A stretch of 64,000 bases of DNA, taken from Rubrivivax sp. GTDB taxonomy: Bacteria; Pseudomonadota; Gammaproteobacteria; Burkholderiales; Burkholderiaceae_C. How positions within the stretch are numbered: the stretch's first letter is position 1; each line of letters starts with the position of its first letter. The position numbers were made by a program, and so were the translations under genes. The stretch covers positions 16,815 through 80,814 of the forward strand of contig JAEUPC010000069.1 in assembly GCA_016789865.1 (NCBI GenBank), given 5' to 3'. Below are positions 53,601-60,299 of the stretch, one piece after another. The notes under the pieces were generated by a model. It ran no database searches. It was not told where the DNA came from and saw only the letters and a program-made list of their open reading frames with translations.

Positions 53601-55880
53601 CGGCGTCTCGAACGCGTCGAAGGCCACCGGCACGGGCGCCACCAGCGGCTTGGGCGGCGGGCAGCCGGGGTCGCCCGAGGCCGGCAGCGGCTTGCCCGGC
53701 GGCAGCAACGTGTTCAGCGGCGGCGCGTCGCCGGCCAGCGTCTGCATGAAGCGCAGCGAATGGCCGTTCGCGCCCTTGCGCCACGCCACCGTGCGCACCG
53801 CGGCCGCGCCGGCGCCGCCGTAGCCCACGGCGGCGGTGAGGAAGCTGCCGGGCTGGTTGGTTTCGGCCACGTCGCGACGGCCGCCCTGCCCTTGGTCGCT
53901 CTTGACCGAGAAGCCGATGCGCGCCCGCGCGATCGGCGCCACCGCCGCCGCGGGCGCCGGCGCCGCCGCCGGCGCCGCGAACAACAGCAGGTGGGCAAGC
54001 GAGGTCGCGCCGTCGGCTTCGCGACGCACGACGATCGTCTGCTCGTCGCTGCGCGCCAGTTGCAGCGAGATGGCAGCGAAGTTCAGCTCGCGCGCGCGCG
54101 CCGGAGCGACGTCGAGGAACACCCCGGGCGCGGCCAGCGGCAGGTTGAACTCGGGCTTGGGCAGTGGGTCACCCGTGAACTCGATGCACTCGCCGGTGAA
54201 CGGCGCCGGGGCCCGCGTGCCGGCGTGCGCCGGCGGCGCGCCAGCGTCCTCGGGCCGCCAATCCAGCCGCACCTGCGTGACCGCCCCGCCGTCGAAGCGC
54301 GCGATTTCCAGGCCGAACAGCGTGGAGCCCTCGTCCTCGGCCACCTCGCCGGCGGCTTCGCGGCCCAGCAGCGTGTGGCCGAGGGCCCGCAGGAAGCGCA
54401 GCCCGTATTGCCGCCACAGCACGAAGACGCGTTCGTCGAGGCGGAAGTCGCCGTCCAGGAAGCGCACGCCGTAGTCGTTGGCCGGCTCGTTGGGCTTCTT
54501 CTCCTCCAGCAGGTCCTTGGCGAAACTCAGCGCCGGGATCGGCGTGTTGCCATAACGCCTGAACGGTTCGTTCAGGAAGCCGACGTCGGCGAACAGCGGG
54601 GGCGGCGCCGGCGGATTGGGGTCCACCAGTGACGGCATCTGATTCGACAGCACCTGCCAATCGCGCACCAGCAGCCTGAGGTCGGTGCGATACAGGCCGT
54701 CCTCGTCGTCGGCGTCACCGAAGCGGCTGCGCAGTTCGAGCCCGCCGACTTCGAGCAGCACCTCCAAGCACAGCCGCCCCAGCGCCGAAGGCGAACCGGT
54801 GGAGAACAACCCGAAGCGGAAGTACCAGCAGTCGGCTTCGACCCACAGCAGGTCCAGCGGCAGCGCGAAGCGCCACGGCTTCGGCTCGGCGGACACCGTG
54901 GGGTACGACTTCTCCAGCAGGGCGGCGACGAAGGTGTAGCGCCGGGAGGCGGTGTCGTAGAGGAGCTCCAGGCGGCCGGGCAGGTCGAGATCGGTTTCGC
55001 CCCAGCGCAGATGGAAGTCCTTCGCCCACGCCTGCACCGCATAGCCGCCGGCCTCGGCCCTCTCGATGCGCGCACCGACGTCGCGCGCGCCGATGCCGAA
55101 CGGCACCTTCAGCTCGAGCCTGGGCAGGTCTGGCAGCGACCAGTCGGGCAACCGCGGCAGCGAGGGCAGGTTGAGCGTCGGCCAGGCATCGACCAGGTTG
55201 CCGAACCAGCGCAGCAACCAGTCGAGGCTGAACAGCGACCCGTCGCCGCCCTCGAACAGCGACCACGACGACCAGCCCGTGCCCAGGCCGAACGAGGGCC
55301 ACTCCAGCTTCCATTGCAACGCCGGCAGCGCGGCGGCCGGCAGCTGCGGCACCGTGCCCGCCAGCGTGGCGCACAGCTCGACCTGGGCGCTTGCCGCGGC
55401 GGCGATGTCGTTGCGCCCCCCCGGGAACGACACCGGAAACACCGCGCCCGCGGCGGCGGCGGCATCGATCGCCCAGCACAGCGTGAGTTCGAAGCAGGGC
55501 GAGGCCCGGCCCCAGTCGCTGCCGCCCGGCCGCGGGCGCAGCACCAGGCGCACCGCGCTGAGCTGCGCCTGCGAGCGCAGCGCCAGGCCGACCAGGCCTT
55601 CGTCACCGAACGGGACCGGCTGCGGCTGGGCGAGGTCCACCTCCAGTGTGAGCGTCTCGGTCAGCGACTCGTAGCTGAAGCCGGCGTGGGAAAGACCGTG
55701 CGGCGCCTTCAGCACCACCTCGCGGCCGACGGTGTGCACCTCGCCGCCGGCCCTTCGCACCTCGAGTTCGAAACGCAGCTTCGCGGTCTCGGCCGCGCTG
55801 GTGACGATGCGCGCTTCCAGCCCCACCACGCCGGGCCAGGCGGCCGGCACGTCGAAGGGCAGCGCGAAGAGCTTGGCCAT
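44673..55880 (-). CDS. Giant protein of unknown function (3735 residues), first gene of pair
   Basis: I do not recognise this 11.2-kb gene's product. It starts MAKLFALPFDVPAAWPGVVG without a signal peptide. The N-terminal ~1690 residues are rich in alternating beta-strand sequence, for example the amphipathic run ISISFSFSLQIVVALELG near residue 1600, and in Pro-spaced strands (LPSLPRLPDWSLPDLPRL near 240). An Ala-rich linker with three 9-residue repeats covers ~1690-1750. The C-terminal ~1980 residues are a mix of strand-rich and helical segments of a different character. No nucleotide-binding, protease or toxin motif was found. Base usage matches flanking genes, so recent transfer is not evident. 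Its ATG has only a weak AGG upstream. Long tubular lipid-transfer, phage-tail-like or surface proteins are conceivable analogues but unproven. Confidence 0.85.
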   Translation of the reverse strand: MAKLFALPFDVPAAWPGVVGLEARIVTSAAETAKLRFELEVRRAGGEVHTVGREVVLKAPHGLSHAGFSYESLTETLTLEVDLAQPQPVPFGDEGLVGLALRSQAQLSAVRLVLRPRPGGSDWGRASPCFELTLCWAIDAAAAAGAVFPVSFPGGRNDIAAAASAQVELCATLAGTVPQLPAAALPALQWKLEWPSFGLGTGWSSWSLFEGGDGSLFSLDWLLRWFGNLVDAWPTLNLPSLPRLPDWSLPDLPRLELKVPFGIGARDVGARIERAEAGGYAVQAWAKDFHLRWGETDLDLPGRLELLYDTASRRYTFVAALLEKSYPTVSAEPKPWRFALPLDLLWVEADCWYFRFGLFSTGSPSALGRLCLEVLLEVGGLELRSRFGDADDEDGLYRTDLRLLVRDWQVLSNQMPSLVDPNPPAPPPLFADVGFLNEPFRRYGNTPIPALSFAKDLLEEKKPNEPANDYGVRFLDGDFRLDERVFVLWRQYGLRFLRALGHTLLGREAAGEVAEDEGSTLFGLEIARFDGGAVTQVRLDWRPEDAGAPPAHAGTRAPAPFTGECIEFTGDPLPKPEFNLPLAAPGVFLDVAPARARELNFAAISLQLARSDEQTIVVRREADGATSLAHLLLFAAPAAAPAPAAAVAPIARARIGFSVKSDQGQGGRRDVAETNQPGSFLTAAVGYGGAGAAAVRTVAWRKGANGHSLRFMQTLAGDAPPLNTLLPPGKPLPASGDPGCPPPKPLVAPVPVAFDAFETPAFDAQGWRLSVEIAALQSLFRAFTGPANPAGQSVGFRILEICGADGSGAAPGARALSAGATRAVVIRTELMFALGQGEERFEAKGRVAFRFDLGDLSLGIEGGAQLDFALASLPATPGWAAEVPLPEDADRYWYSQPKKLLGLEMTALVPNGGVAQAPEQLGVLVLSLRDGLFTLGLPAGRSLLLRYTKLGRDSLNFWVSTFVLGPGGLDLEAALLASTVRVRGLARPFALERAALRIRASRLEYLAIDASGKLPELLNEAPVKLSIAFAQPSAGGAIDLDQMHCELGDKDAPIFSRGTRFKFEITQLGIEYLRDAPAGERHFFFELTGSAQFSPDTGEFSGGLLEDLESARIEFVRAPLTDEFHQHLKLVVELKKPVTFEVYKLFRMEIRSIGFEPRFDGFAEPGAAIVIGGQCQFAQRGDIISADIQFHALRLGFPRRGSSVPQWHFEDLRVEIATEACTIAGRVATYDTDTRKGFAGEGSVEIKGLPRLAAAFAFIRLRETAEEPWQHAWFIAIEASRMSFQVASLPIYLRQVGLGFGFRYTLPLIARFDEPQASIAELLRVLLDAVDRQQSLATLESWEARPGPVRWTIALESVFTLGTTHAGFKGYKSEREKKLMTLVAQVFAAFRSDFTVAAGAKVWYPVSLDDFYADTEGMRARPLASGFMIYSVPQSRFLAHAAKGRNPYLGPKDKPMPEVLKDVLRLSHFEATLLIEPGLLHAELGWPDRLMFSWKVGSLQLECRGGLLLRLERDLLVQGLFFSARGGLKLAGGFDGGFIGLRAEAQINVYFAARLLAGIQVTRPLDSNVYAAIGLDVGVRFSVSAWLRIKIGFVKIRISISFSFSLQIVVALELGWAGQGDLGFKARAQLRIGIFGRTLGVAVAVGLNEGGVDRARAALAPYMGSLLEPGQVPALPGVPNSARAALAAPGVGPAAAAAATARPAAQSARTARAAKSASTARAAESASTARAAVGAPAAAAAAARDHFVSAYVQGAQGDESLWFLWVMPGPNGLEFYPAPRVTAAAPKQPLDYATLDFTGVPLAGITLYTWRDGQWVAVPGTEALLQLNPHAAAALTTEAGAEVKDGLTLQTLLAGSWLPDDPKQFDLPPAAGGEKLPFPQYWPPADSVPVALVTPDGHASEATPLEDTRVRDARHPDRAPNRRLDRNHPYDRALIDAMARAVDPTSRVRPPADAGRAAELQEQARGNQSFLIQAFHDDLVTIARSTTLTGGRPVTTGLAGGAAALGRPTLLDLGMVVCVRARARPAWLHQRADAAGYPRLRFKAASHAQREFPLQPVVDFEKVDFEKNPPVFAAAPPYFDDEVIGLAWQLQWAGLPPSFADGARRDVEAYLRAYEIVFFDVESGRVLRTVTTTPSELEVPAAAGGTAQRLRLRYQFTIARAELLGGQAGASDQRLTTLGATITPISQTGRRGAPFTATLQFEPRLAPLPADDARLVLGRPARGQAWSARLAWRELALPATGGVAVTDGWHLVLRPLAAVPLGAYPDDTVDVADRGLMSATGQALIEGDIVVKLPRIDSAAARAIGLARRKPERPQVGEADPDAEFDRAPALWLYELPLEAGRDYSALLAALYDHRGQPVSAGSPLGMAAAAFLARESAAAAGGRAWRLFLRATTDLEDDTRLQSGRGLSGLAQLRLWLAAPQAGQASVERPLPHFEWPVWHELADPGQVPEGGATAQLQDVAAFVGPLQVPVPVLETGGEVSQLRYIARPGRTRAVQVVWNAGVPLHAQAAYDLFELPLEDLVNADLAPDSGFTPAWRWIKRVQPTDAALAAQTPATMADVQNWEAQPPAFVRTAGWLDRHGVPAAEMSERWPGWWSWRESELHWPTASFEGRPDPRFGLDGKGTFDARLALWRQRGREVTKLRLHDYLAMLVGQLAEQAGSGAEAAFEVQVIAGPGTSLKTPQAWLQANTEALDPYGWAALHVLGLALTLALRDPVSGLLLPQGELHGRVLAAVKALHEQGQATGSPVVEAAMSGAARHFALDLPVQHLRAYRSGQARSRRDDAALSMLQLSLRPLPSPVLRYAVAQLRVDSDGPTEAPFSVAQRADIRFAVNNPVRPSVHRPPVLVGPASGAGAVPPVSLARTFFDGDLILLRAEDPAALLRALANDATGLKADPELVKGLQAFAQQPLGLVDAKTTVPQGLDVDALALTPFERFDVDFAFWAARLKPPAGDSSYRRFLDDLVELFAPRDADDKATAALKAALAEADRAEEGHPLLALYLAWSARFFRTAPLAVDDRFENVTVTQPKTVEPLRFTVDGQGRMAYTQPVEEEWAGERAYAVVPVGRYQRLLAAPAEVPPVLPQLAGGRADVELPRVRRLEAPKLLSVRVIADAAGRWFHELVVAHPERSLAQSNIAVRRKLAFGEIQRAYRRRFLHSAWLDLLEAAGVVGQPAAGLPRPPDRAGPAGSAGPAAGEPLRAGDDTLLAAAPQARWDATRYLDAAEPHYYEQVVRYRASAAEAVFSEEKQVVLAAPPAWPVGPLAAAPVVLGTVSWRGPKAVQHDEWAAQLAGSPALPHLARSGHLLDIRWPRLIESLDPASLAGPAAHFAAEVARYTLDGTPFAPVGCLPDPEVRLAIVSEATTGSATIATIETVLDADPDAPPAARLFTLRPQAADFELGELTIAVAAVAAEPAGPDAAPADWADGVHVRVAVSPALVAIVQRPPGPSRPFGVPTLLAAVNPAPSADPAAGSPLDQLLDARALPARGPLQQLAPLALRLQEEGNRVRMLDPLPARPWLCRPHVQPPATAAPTAGAPATQRDLALGLRLVVDLERRRAAALLAWDAEAAAGEQPPNEALADGATGLLHRLEESDIALLLGHRDLLPLEPQFLPEWERLGLTLWRREADAPTAPGGQPAAGRWRQVTDGQGLVEVGWSLLLYQGPPPGTQGPVFEALTWLDSTFVDAERGFRPARTFEFNARMDELAGLAYRSAPMRPPAVYVQRGNAPRLPWPRAQ
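50686..50766. repeat. Three tandem 27-bp units in the linker of the 3735-residue gene
   Basis: Three consecutive 27-bp copies beginning GCCGCCCTGGC encode an Ala/Ser/Arg/Thr nonapeptide (SASTARAAE type) three times. The copies differ at a few positions. They fall in the Ala-rich hinge that separates the two halves of the giant protein. Confidence 0.9.
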
Positions 55881-56283
55881 GCCTGACCGGCCGCGCTACG
55901 CGCGGCGCCGCTGCGGCGCCGACGCTCCCTCGTGTCGCCGCGGGCGTCCGCTGCACGTCACCGCGCCATCGCCGTGGTGGGCCATTCCGGTGGTTCTTGT
56001 TGACTGCCGGTCCAAGCCCATCTTCGAACCGCGCCGCGGGCTTGGCATCAGGGAAAGTACCCTCGAAGCGCCGACGTGTCCCTAGAACAGCGCATGCACC
56101 GAACCGGCCGGCGCGCACGCACCCGAGACCACGAGCCCCCTTGCGGCGGGGCTTGCACCATGGGCCCGGCAAGCTGCTCGGCAGGGGCACATCGAGCCGC
56201 AGGCGCGGGCCCCGACCAGCCGCGCGTGGCATAGCATCGGCGGCCCATTCGCCCACCTTCGACCCCCAGGGAAGAGCACCGTC
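55881..56283. promoter_or_regulatory. 403-bp divergent region upstream of the giant operon
   Basis: No convincing gene. Directly before the giant gene lie GC-rich inverted repeats (GGCGCCGC-type, around 55905-55925). A TAGCAT at 56230-56235 may be a -10 element for the DUF488 gene. AGGGAAGAG at about 56269-56277 is the DUF488 ribosome binding site. The promoter of the giant operon must lie here, but I cannot point to it. Confidence 0.4.
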
Positions 56284-56688
56284 ATGGCCCTGCGCATCGT
56301 CCGCCTCGGCACCCCGCGCGCTGCCGATGAAGGCTTGCGCATCGGCACCGTGCGCCGCCCGCCGCGCGGCGTGCCCAAGGAAGAGTTCGCCCGGCAGGAC
56401 TGGTACGACGTGTGGTTCCCGAACCTCGCACCGAGCATCGAGACGATGAAGCTCGGGCAGGCGGCCCAGTCGGCGGCTGCTCCGGCGGCGGCCTGGACCA
56501 CCTTCGCGCGGCGTTACAAGGCCGAGATGGCGACGCCCGAGGCCCGGCACGACATTGCCCTGCTGGCCGCGCTGTCGCGCCGCACGCAGCTGTCGGTGGG
56601 CTGCTACTGCGAGGACGAGAACCGCTGCCACCGCTCGCTGCTGCGTCAGCTGCTGGCCGAGGCCGGTGCGCAGTGGCACGCGGGCTGA
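56284..56688 (+). CDS. DUF488 family protein
   Basis: This 134-residue DUF488 protein has the characteristic C-terminal signature GCYCEDENRCHRSLL, with two Cys and a His in the conserved pattern. The N-terminal segment RIGTVRRPPRGVP and KEEFARQDWYDVWFPNLAPS match the short DUF488 branch. The biochemical function is unknown. It is the first gene divergent from the giant operon, 403 bp away, and is followed after 28 bp by a DUF2721 gene, so those two are probably co-transcribed. Confidence 0.88.
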   Translation: MALRIVRLGTPRAADEGLRIGTVRRPPRGVPKEEFARQDWYDVWFPNLAPSIETMKLGQAAQSAAAPAAAWTTFARRYKAEMATPEARHDIALLAALSRRTQLSVGCYCEDENRCHRSLLRQLLAEAGAQWHAG

Positions 56689-56716
56689 ACCCGCCGAAAC
56701 GCGAGGGGCAGCCGCG

Positions 56717-57229
56717 ATGGCCGGGCCAGTGCTGAACATCCACGACGTCTCGCAGGCCATCCAGCTGGCGCTCGGCCCGGTGTTCCTGCTCACCGGCATT
56801 GCCGGCATCCTGAATGTGATGGCCGGGCGGCTGGCCCGCATCATCGACCGCGGGCGCGCACTCACCGAAGGGGCGCCGCAGGCCGCGGCGTTGCAGGCGG
56901 CTCTGGCACCGCACGCGCAGGCCGGCCTGCTCGACGAACTGCGCAGCCTGGAGCGCCGGCGTCACCTGGCCAGCGCCGCGATCACCGCCTGCACTCTTGC
57001 AGCGCTGCTGGTGTGCATGGTGATCGCCGCGCTGTTCCTCGAGGTGATCCTCGATGCGCCGCTGAAGTGGCTGGTGGGGCTGTTGTTCACCGGCGCCACG
57101 CTGACGCTGGTGGTCGGCCTGGCGCTGTTCCTGCGTGAGGTGCACCTGGCCACGCGCACGATCCGCATCGCCGCGCCGCCGGGCAGCACCTCCCCTCGTG
57201 GCTCCACCGGCAGCGCGCCGCAGCTCTGA
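56717..57229 (+). CDS. DUF2721 family membrane protein
   Basis: This 170-residue inner-membrane protein matches DUF2721. Hydrophobic segments lie at about residues 15-35 (ALGPVFLLTGIAGILNVMAG), 85-106 and 117-138. Between the first two is a basic cytoplasmic loop with RLARIIDRGRAL and LRSLERRRHLA. The ~20 residue C-terminus is polar and Ser/Gly-rich. The ATG was chosen because it immediately precedes the conserved VSQAIQLALGP region. No function is known for the family. Confidence 0.88.
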   Translation: MAGPVLNIHDVSQAIQLALGPVFLLTGIAGILNVMAGRLARIIDRGRALTEGAPQAAALQAALAPHAQAGLLDELRSLERRRHLASAAITACTLAALLVCMVIAALFLEVILDAPLKWLVGLLFTGATLTLVVGLALFLREVHLATRTIRIAAPPGSTSPRGSTGSAPQL

Positions 57230-57239
57230 ACCCCGGGGT

Positions 57240-57974
57240 TCAGACGCTGGTCTTCACCACCATCACCCGGCCGCTGCGGGCATCCAGCTCGCAGCGGTAG
57301 GTGAACGGCACGGCGTTCATGCCCGCGGCGCGCTGCACGGCGCCTTGGCCCAGCAGCAGCACGGTGCGCTCGTCGGCGCCGGGTTCCAGCCGGCGCGTAT
57401 CGGGCTCCAGCGCGATGCTCGCCACCCGCGGGTGGCGCGACTTCAGGTGCTGCGCCACGGCGCTCTCGCAGGCCTCGGGCGACACGCGGCTGAGGTCGGG
57501 CTGCCATGCATCGGGCGACGCGGCGCCGCCCGTCTCGCGCAACACCACGCCGGAGGCGAGGCCGGTGCGGGTGTTGAACGTGCAGCTGAAGGTGAAGCTG
57601 TGGCCGGCGCCGGCGGCGCGGCCGGCCACGCCCACGCTTCGGTAGCGGCCAGCGCCCTTGACGCCGATGTCGGCATCGTCGGCGGGCACCACCACGCGTT
57701 GGCCGGGTGCGAACTGCACGTCGTCGGCCTGCCGGCCTCGCAGCTTGCGCAAGGTCTCGGCCACGCTCGCCTCGCAGCGTTCATGCGCGCGCGCGGCTTC
57801 GGACTTCATGGCCAGCGCGGCCGCGGCGGCGCCGGGATCTGCGGCCCCTTGCGCCCGCACTGACGGCACGGCCACTGCCGCGGCCACGGCCAGCGGCAGG
57901 GCGCGCACCCAGGGGGCCCACGGCAGGGTGCGGCCGCGTTCGGCGAGGTGTCGGGGAAGGCGGCGCAGGATCAT
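57240..57974 (-). CDS. Exported protein with a two-fold internal repeat
   Basis: This 244-residue protein of unknown function has a signal peptide (WVRALPLAVAAAVAVPSVRAQ). Two similar halves follow. Half one runs from RCEASVAETLRKLRG through FSCTFNTRTGLASGVVLRE. Half two runs from ACESAVAQHLKSRHP through FTYRCELDARSGRVMVVK. Each half starts with a Cys in a helix and ends in a strand pair carrying another Cys, so each may hold one disulphide in the periplasm. The start ATG at 57974 is the one that gives a standard signal peptide. The frame is open 47 codons further upstream without meaning. It converges on DUF2721 with 10 bp between stops. Confidence 0.75.
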   Translation of the reverse strand: MILRRLPRHLAERGRTLPWAPWVRALPLAVAAAVAVPSVRAQGAADPGAAAAALAMKSEAARAHERCEASVAETLRKLRGRQADDVQFAPGQRVVVPADDADIGVKGAGRYRSVGVAGRAAGAGHSFTFSCTFNTRTGLASGVVLRETGGAASPDAWQPDLSRVSPEACESAVAQHLKSRHPRVASIALEPDTRRLEPGADERTVLLLGQGAVQRAAGMNAVPFTYRCELDARSGRVMVVKTSV

Positions 57975-58240
57975 GGTGGCAGTACTGTGCACCGCGGGCG
58001 CGGTACAGGGAAGCGAAGGGCCGGGTCGGAGCGGCGAGCATGCAGGCCTGCCGCGCCTCGCTGCGACAGCATGGCGGCCAGGCCAGCCGCGCGCCGCGAG
58101 CCATTCTGCGGCCACCGCGAGGCCGCGCGGCAGGCCGCGGGGCGCTGCCGCGGCCGATGTGTGCTGTAACCGTAACCGCGCCTTGGCGGTGCGTTAGCCT
58201 CGCGGCCTGGGCACTCCCCCGCCCCCGCTCTGCCGCCGCG

Positions 58241-59650
58241 ATGCGCACCCTGGAAACCGACTACCTCGTCATCGGCGCGGGCGCCAGCGGCCTGGCTTTC
58301 GTCGACACGCTGCTGGACGAGAGCCCGGCCGCCCACATCACGCTCGTCGAGCGCCGCGGCCTGCCCGGGGGCCACTGGAACGACAGCTACCCCTTCGTCA
58401 CGCTGCACCAGCCCTCGGCGTTCTACGGCGTCAACTCGATGGAGCTGGGCACCGGCCGCAAGGACACGCAGGGCCTGAACGCCGGGCTGGCCGAGCTCGC
58501 CTCGGGCCCCGAGATCTGCGGCTACTACCAGCGGCTCGTGCGCCAGCGGCTGGCGGGCCACCCGCGCATCGACTACCGCCCGCTGACCCGGTGGCACGCC
58601 GACGAGGGCGTCATCGAGAACACCTTCACCGGCGAACGCTGCCGCGTCACCGTGCGCCGCAAGGTGGTGGATGCGGCGTACATGAGCCCTTCGGTACCGG
58701 CCACCCACCGGCGCCGCTTCGACGTGGCCGAAGGCGCGCAGGTGGTGCCGCCGAACGCGCTGGCACAGCCGGGCAGCGGCGGCACGCCGCCGGCCTGCTG
58801 CGTCATCGGCGCCGGCAAGACCGCGATGGACACCCTCACCTGGCTGCTGCAGGTCGGTGTGCCCCCGGCGGCGTTGCACTGGGTGGTGCCGCGCGACTCG
58901 TGGCTCGTCAACCGCCTCACCACGCAGACGGGCGAGGAGTTCTTCCACGACAGCATCGGCGGCCAGGCGCGCCAGATGCAGGCGGCGGCCGAGGCCACGT
59001 CGGTGGACGACCTGTTCCTGCGCCTGGAAGCGTGCGGCCAGTTGCTGCGCATCCACCGCGACCGCGTGCCCACGATGTTCCACTTGGCCACGCTGACGCC
59101 GGCCGAGGCGCGCTGGCTCGCGCAGGTGGAGCAGGTCATCCGCCTGGGCCACGTGCGCGCGGTGCAGCCCGGCGGGCTGGTGCTGGACCAAGGCCGCGTG
59201 GCGCTGCCGGCCGGCACGCTGTTCATCGACTGCACGGCCTCGGCGGTGGAGCCGCGTGCGGTGCAGCCGATCTTCCAGCCCGGGCGGCTGCTGCTGCAAC
59301 TGGTGCGCCTGCCGCAACCCACCTTCAGTGCCGCGCTGGTGGCCTATGTCGAGGCGCACCACGGCGCGGCCGGCGACAAGGCGTGCAATGCCCTGGCCGG
59401 CACGGTGCCCTTCCCGTACCGGCTGGCCGACTACCCGCGCGCGCTGCTGGCCAATCTGTGGAACCAGCTCCAGTGGAGCCAGCATCCGCCGTTGCGGCAG
59501 TGGATTCGCGCCAGCCGACTGGACGGCTTCGGCCGGCTGATGAGCGGCATCTCCGAGCAGGACACCGCGCGTCGCGACGTGGTGGCCCGGCTGAAGGCGC
59601 TCGGCCCGGCGGCGATGACCAACCTGCAGCGGCTGGCCGCGCAGGGCTGA
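58241..59650 (+). CDS. FAD/NAD(P)-binding oxidoreductase
   Basis: This 469-residue flavoprotein begins with the dinucleotide-binding fold DYLVIGAGASGLAFVDTLL, then VERRGLPGGHWNDSYPFVTLHQPS. A second nucleotide-binding motif, CCVIGAGKTAMDTLTWL, occurs near residue 190. This layout resembles class B flavin monooxygenases and related oxidoreductases, but the Baeyer-Villiger/FMO fingerprint FxGxxxHxxxW is not evident. The substrate is unknown. The start is the first ATG before the FAD motif. The frame is open far upstream with Arg/Ala-rich residues that were excluded. It is divergent from the repeat protein across 266 bp that contain no clear gene. Confidence 0.85.
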   Translation: MRTLETDYLVIGAGASGLAFVDTLLDESPAAHITLVERRGLPGGHWNDSYPFVTLHQPSAFYGVNSMELGTGRKDTQGLNAGLAELASGPEICGYYQRLVRQRLAGHPRIDYRPLTRWHADEGVIENTFTGERCRVTVRRKVVDAAYMSPSVPATHRRRFDVAEGAQVVPPNALAQPGSGGTPPACCVIGAGKTAMDTLTWLLQVGVPPAALHWVVPRDSWLVNRLTTQTGEEFFHDSIGGQARQMQAAAEATSVDDLFLRLEACGQLLRIHRDRVPTMFHLATLTPAEARWLAQVEQVIRLGHVRAVQPGGLVLDQGRVALPAGTLFIDCTASAVEPRAVQPIFQPGRLLLQLVRLPQPTFSAALVAYVEAHHGAAGDKACNALAGTVPFPYRLADYPRALLANLWNQLQWSQHPPLRQWIRASRLDGFGRLMSGISEQDTARRDVVARLKALGPAAMTNLQRLAAQG

Positions 59651-59699
59651 GGCCGCGGGCAGCGTTCACCGCCGAAAGCTCGCTCAGGACCTCTTGCCG

Positions 59700-60119
59700 A
59701 TGCTGCTGTTCGTCTACGGCTCGTTGAAGGAAGGCTTCCCGAACTTCCATGCCAACCGCGGCCGCCGGCTGCCCGGCCGCTACCGCACGGCCGTGCCGTA
59801 CCCCTTCTACCTGGCCGGCGGCACGCTGCCGTGCCTGCTGCCGCAGCCCGGCCGCGGCCTGCACGTGGTCGGCCAGCTGTTCGAGGTCGAAGACCGGCAG
59901 CTGGCAGTGATGGACGCGCTGGAGCGCGTCGGTGAGCCGGGCGGCTACATGCGCGCCCGGATCGACGTGCTGCCCATCGACGACACCGGCAGGCCGCTGT
60001 CGCCCGCGCAGCCGGCATTCGCCTACGTGCAGGAAGAGGCTCGCCTGGAGGCCGGCCGCGCGCATGTCGGGCCGATCGCCGAGCACACGCTCGAACACGC
60101 GCAGTCGCTGAATTGGTGA
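59700..60119 (+). CDS. Gamma-glutamylcyclotransferase-like protein (AIG2 fold)
   Basis: This 139-residue member of the GGCT/AIG2 superfamily begins with the substrate-binding loop LLFVYGSLKEGFPNF. Then come GRYRTAVPYPFYLAGGTLPCLLP, VVGQLFEVEDRQLAVMDALERVGEPGGYMR (with the Glu typical of the active site in the DALE region) and a final VQEEARLE. Such proteins cyclise gamma-glutamyl amines, and the exact substrate is not deducible. CAGGAC ten bases before ATG 59700 favours this start. An in-frame TTG at 59694 is too close to that site. Confidence 0.87.
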   Translation: MLLFVYGSLKEGFPNFHANRGRRLPGRYRTAVPYPFYLAGGTLPCLLPQPGRGLHVVGQLFEVEDRQLAVMDALERVGEPGGYMRARIDVLPIDDTGRPLSPAQPAFAYVQEEARLEAGRAHVGPIAEHTLEHAQSLNW

Positions 60120-60202
60120 TGGGCGCCGCGGCCGGGCGGCGGTGGAGTGCGCCCGGGGGCGGGCCAGCCCTCAAGTCGGCATCGGCGCAGCCGAACAAGG
60201 GT

Positions 60203-60223
60203 CCGACAGGGGTCCGACAGGGG
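60203..60223. repeat. Short direct repeats in the diguanylate cyclase upstream region
   Basis: CCGACAGGGGT followed directly by CCGACAGGGG. Degenerate copies (CCGAACAAGGG before, CCGAACAGAG and TTCGACAG after) extend the array over 60191-60241. The repeat lies in the 180-bp gap upstream of the GGDEF gene and could be a protein-binding array. No hairpin is formed. Confidence 0.6.
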
Positions 60224-60299
60224 CCGAACAGAGTTCGACAGCATGTGCGATCAGGAACCAAGCGGAGTCGGATGACCCGGGCACTGCCCAGGCGGCGTC

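Noticed and set aside
45597-54632. A 3011-codon open frame on the plus strand opposite the 3735-residue gene
   Set aside because: Composition (very high Arg, His, Gln, Gly, Val) is that of an antisense shadow in high-GC DNA. It has no coherent domains and no upstream signals.
36467-55880. Giant genes as Tc/RHS toxin, NRPS/PKS or filamentous adhesin
   Set aside because: No YD repeats, no carrier or adenylation motifs, no two-partner secretion domain and no signal peptide were found.
36467-55880. Giant genes as part of a prophage or contractile injection system
   Set aside because: No sheath, tube, baseplate, spike or AAA ATPase gene lies on either side, and base use is the same as in the host genes.
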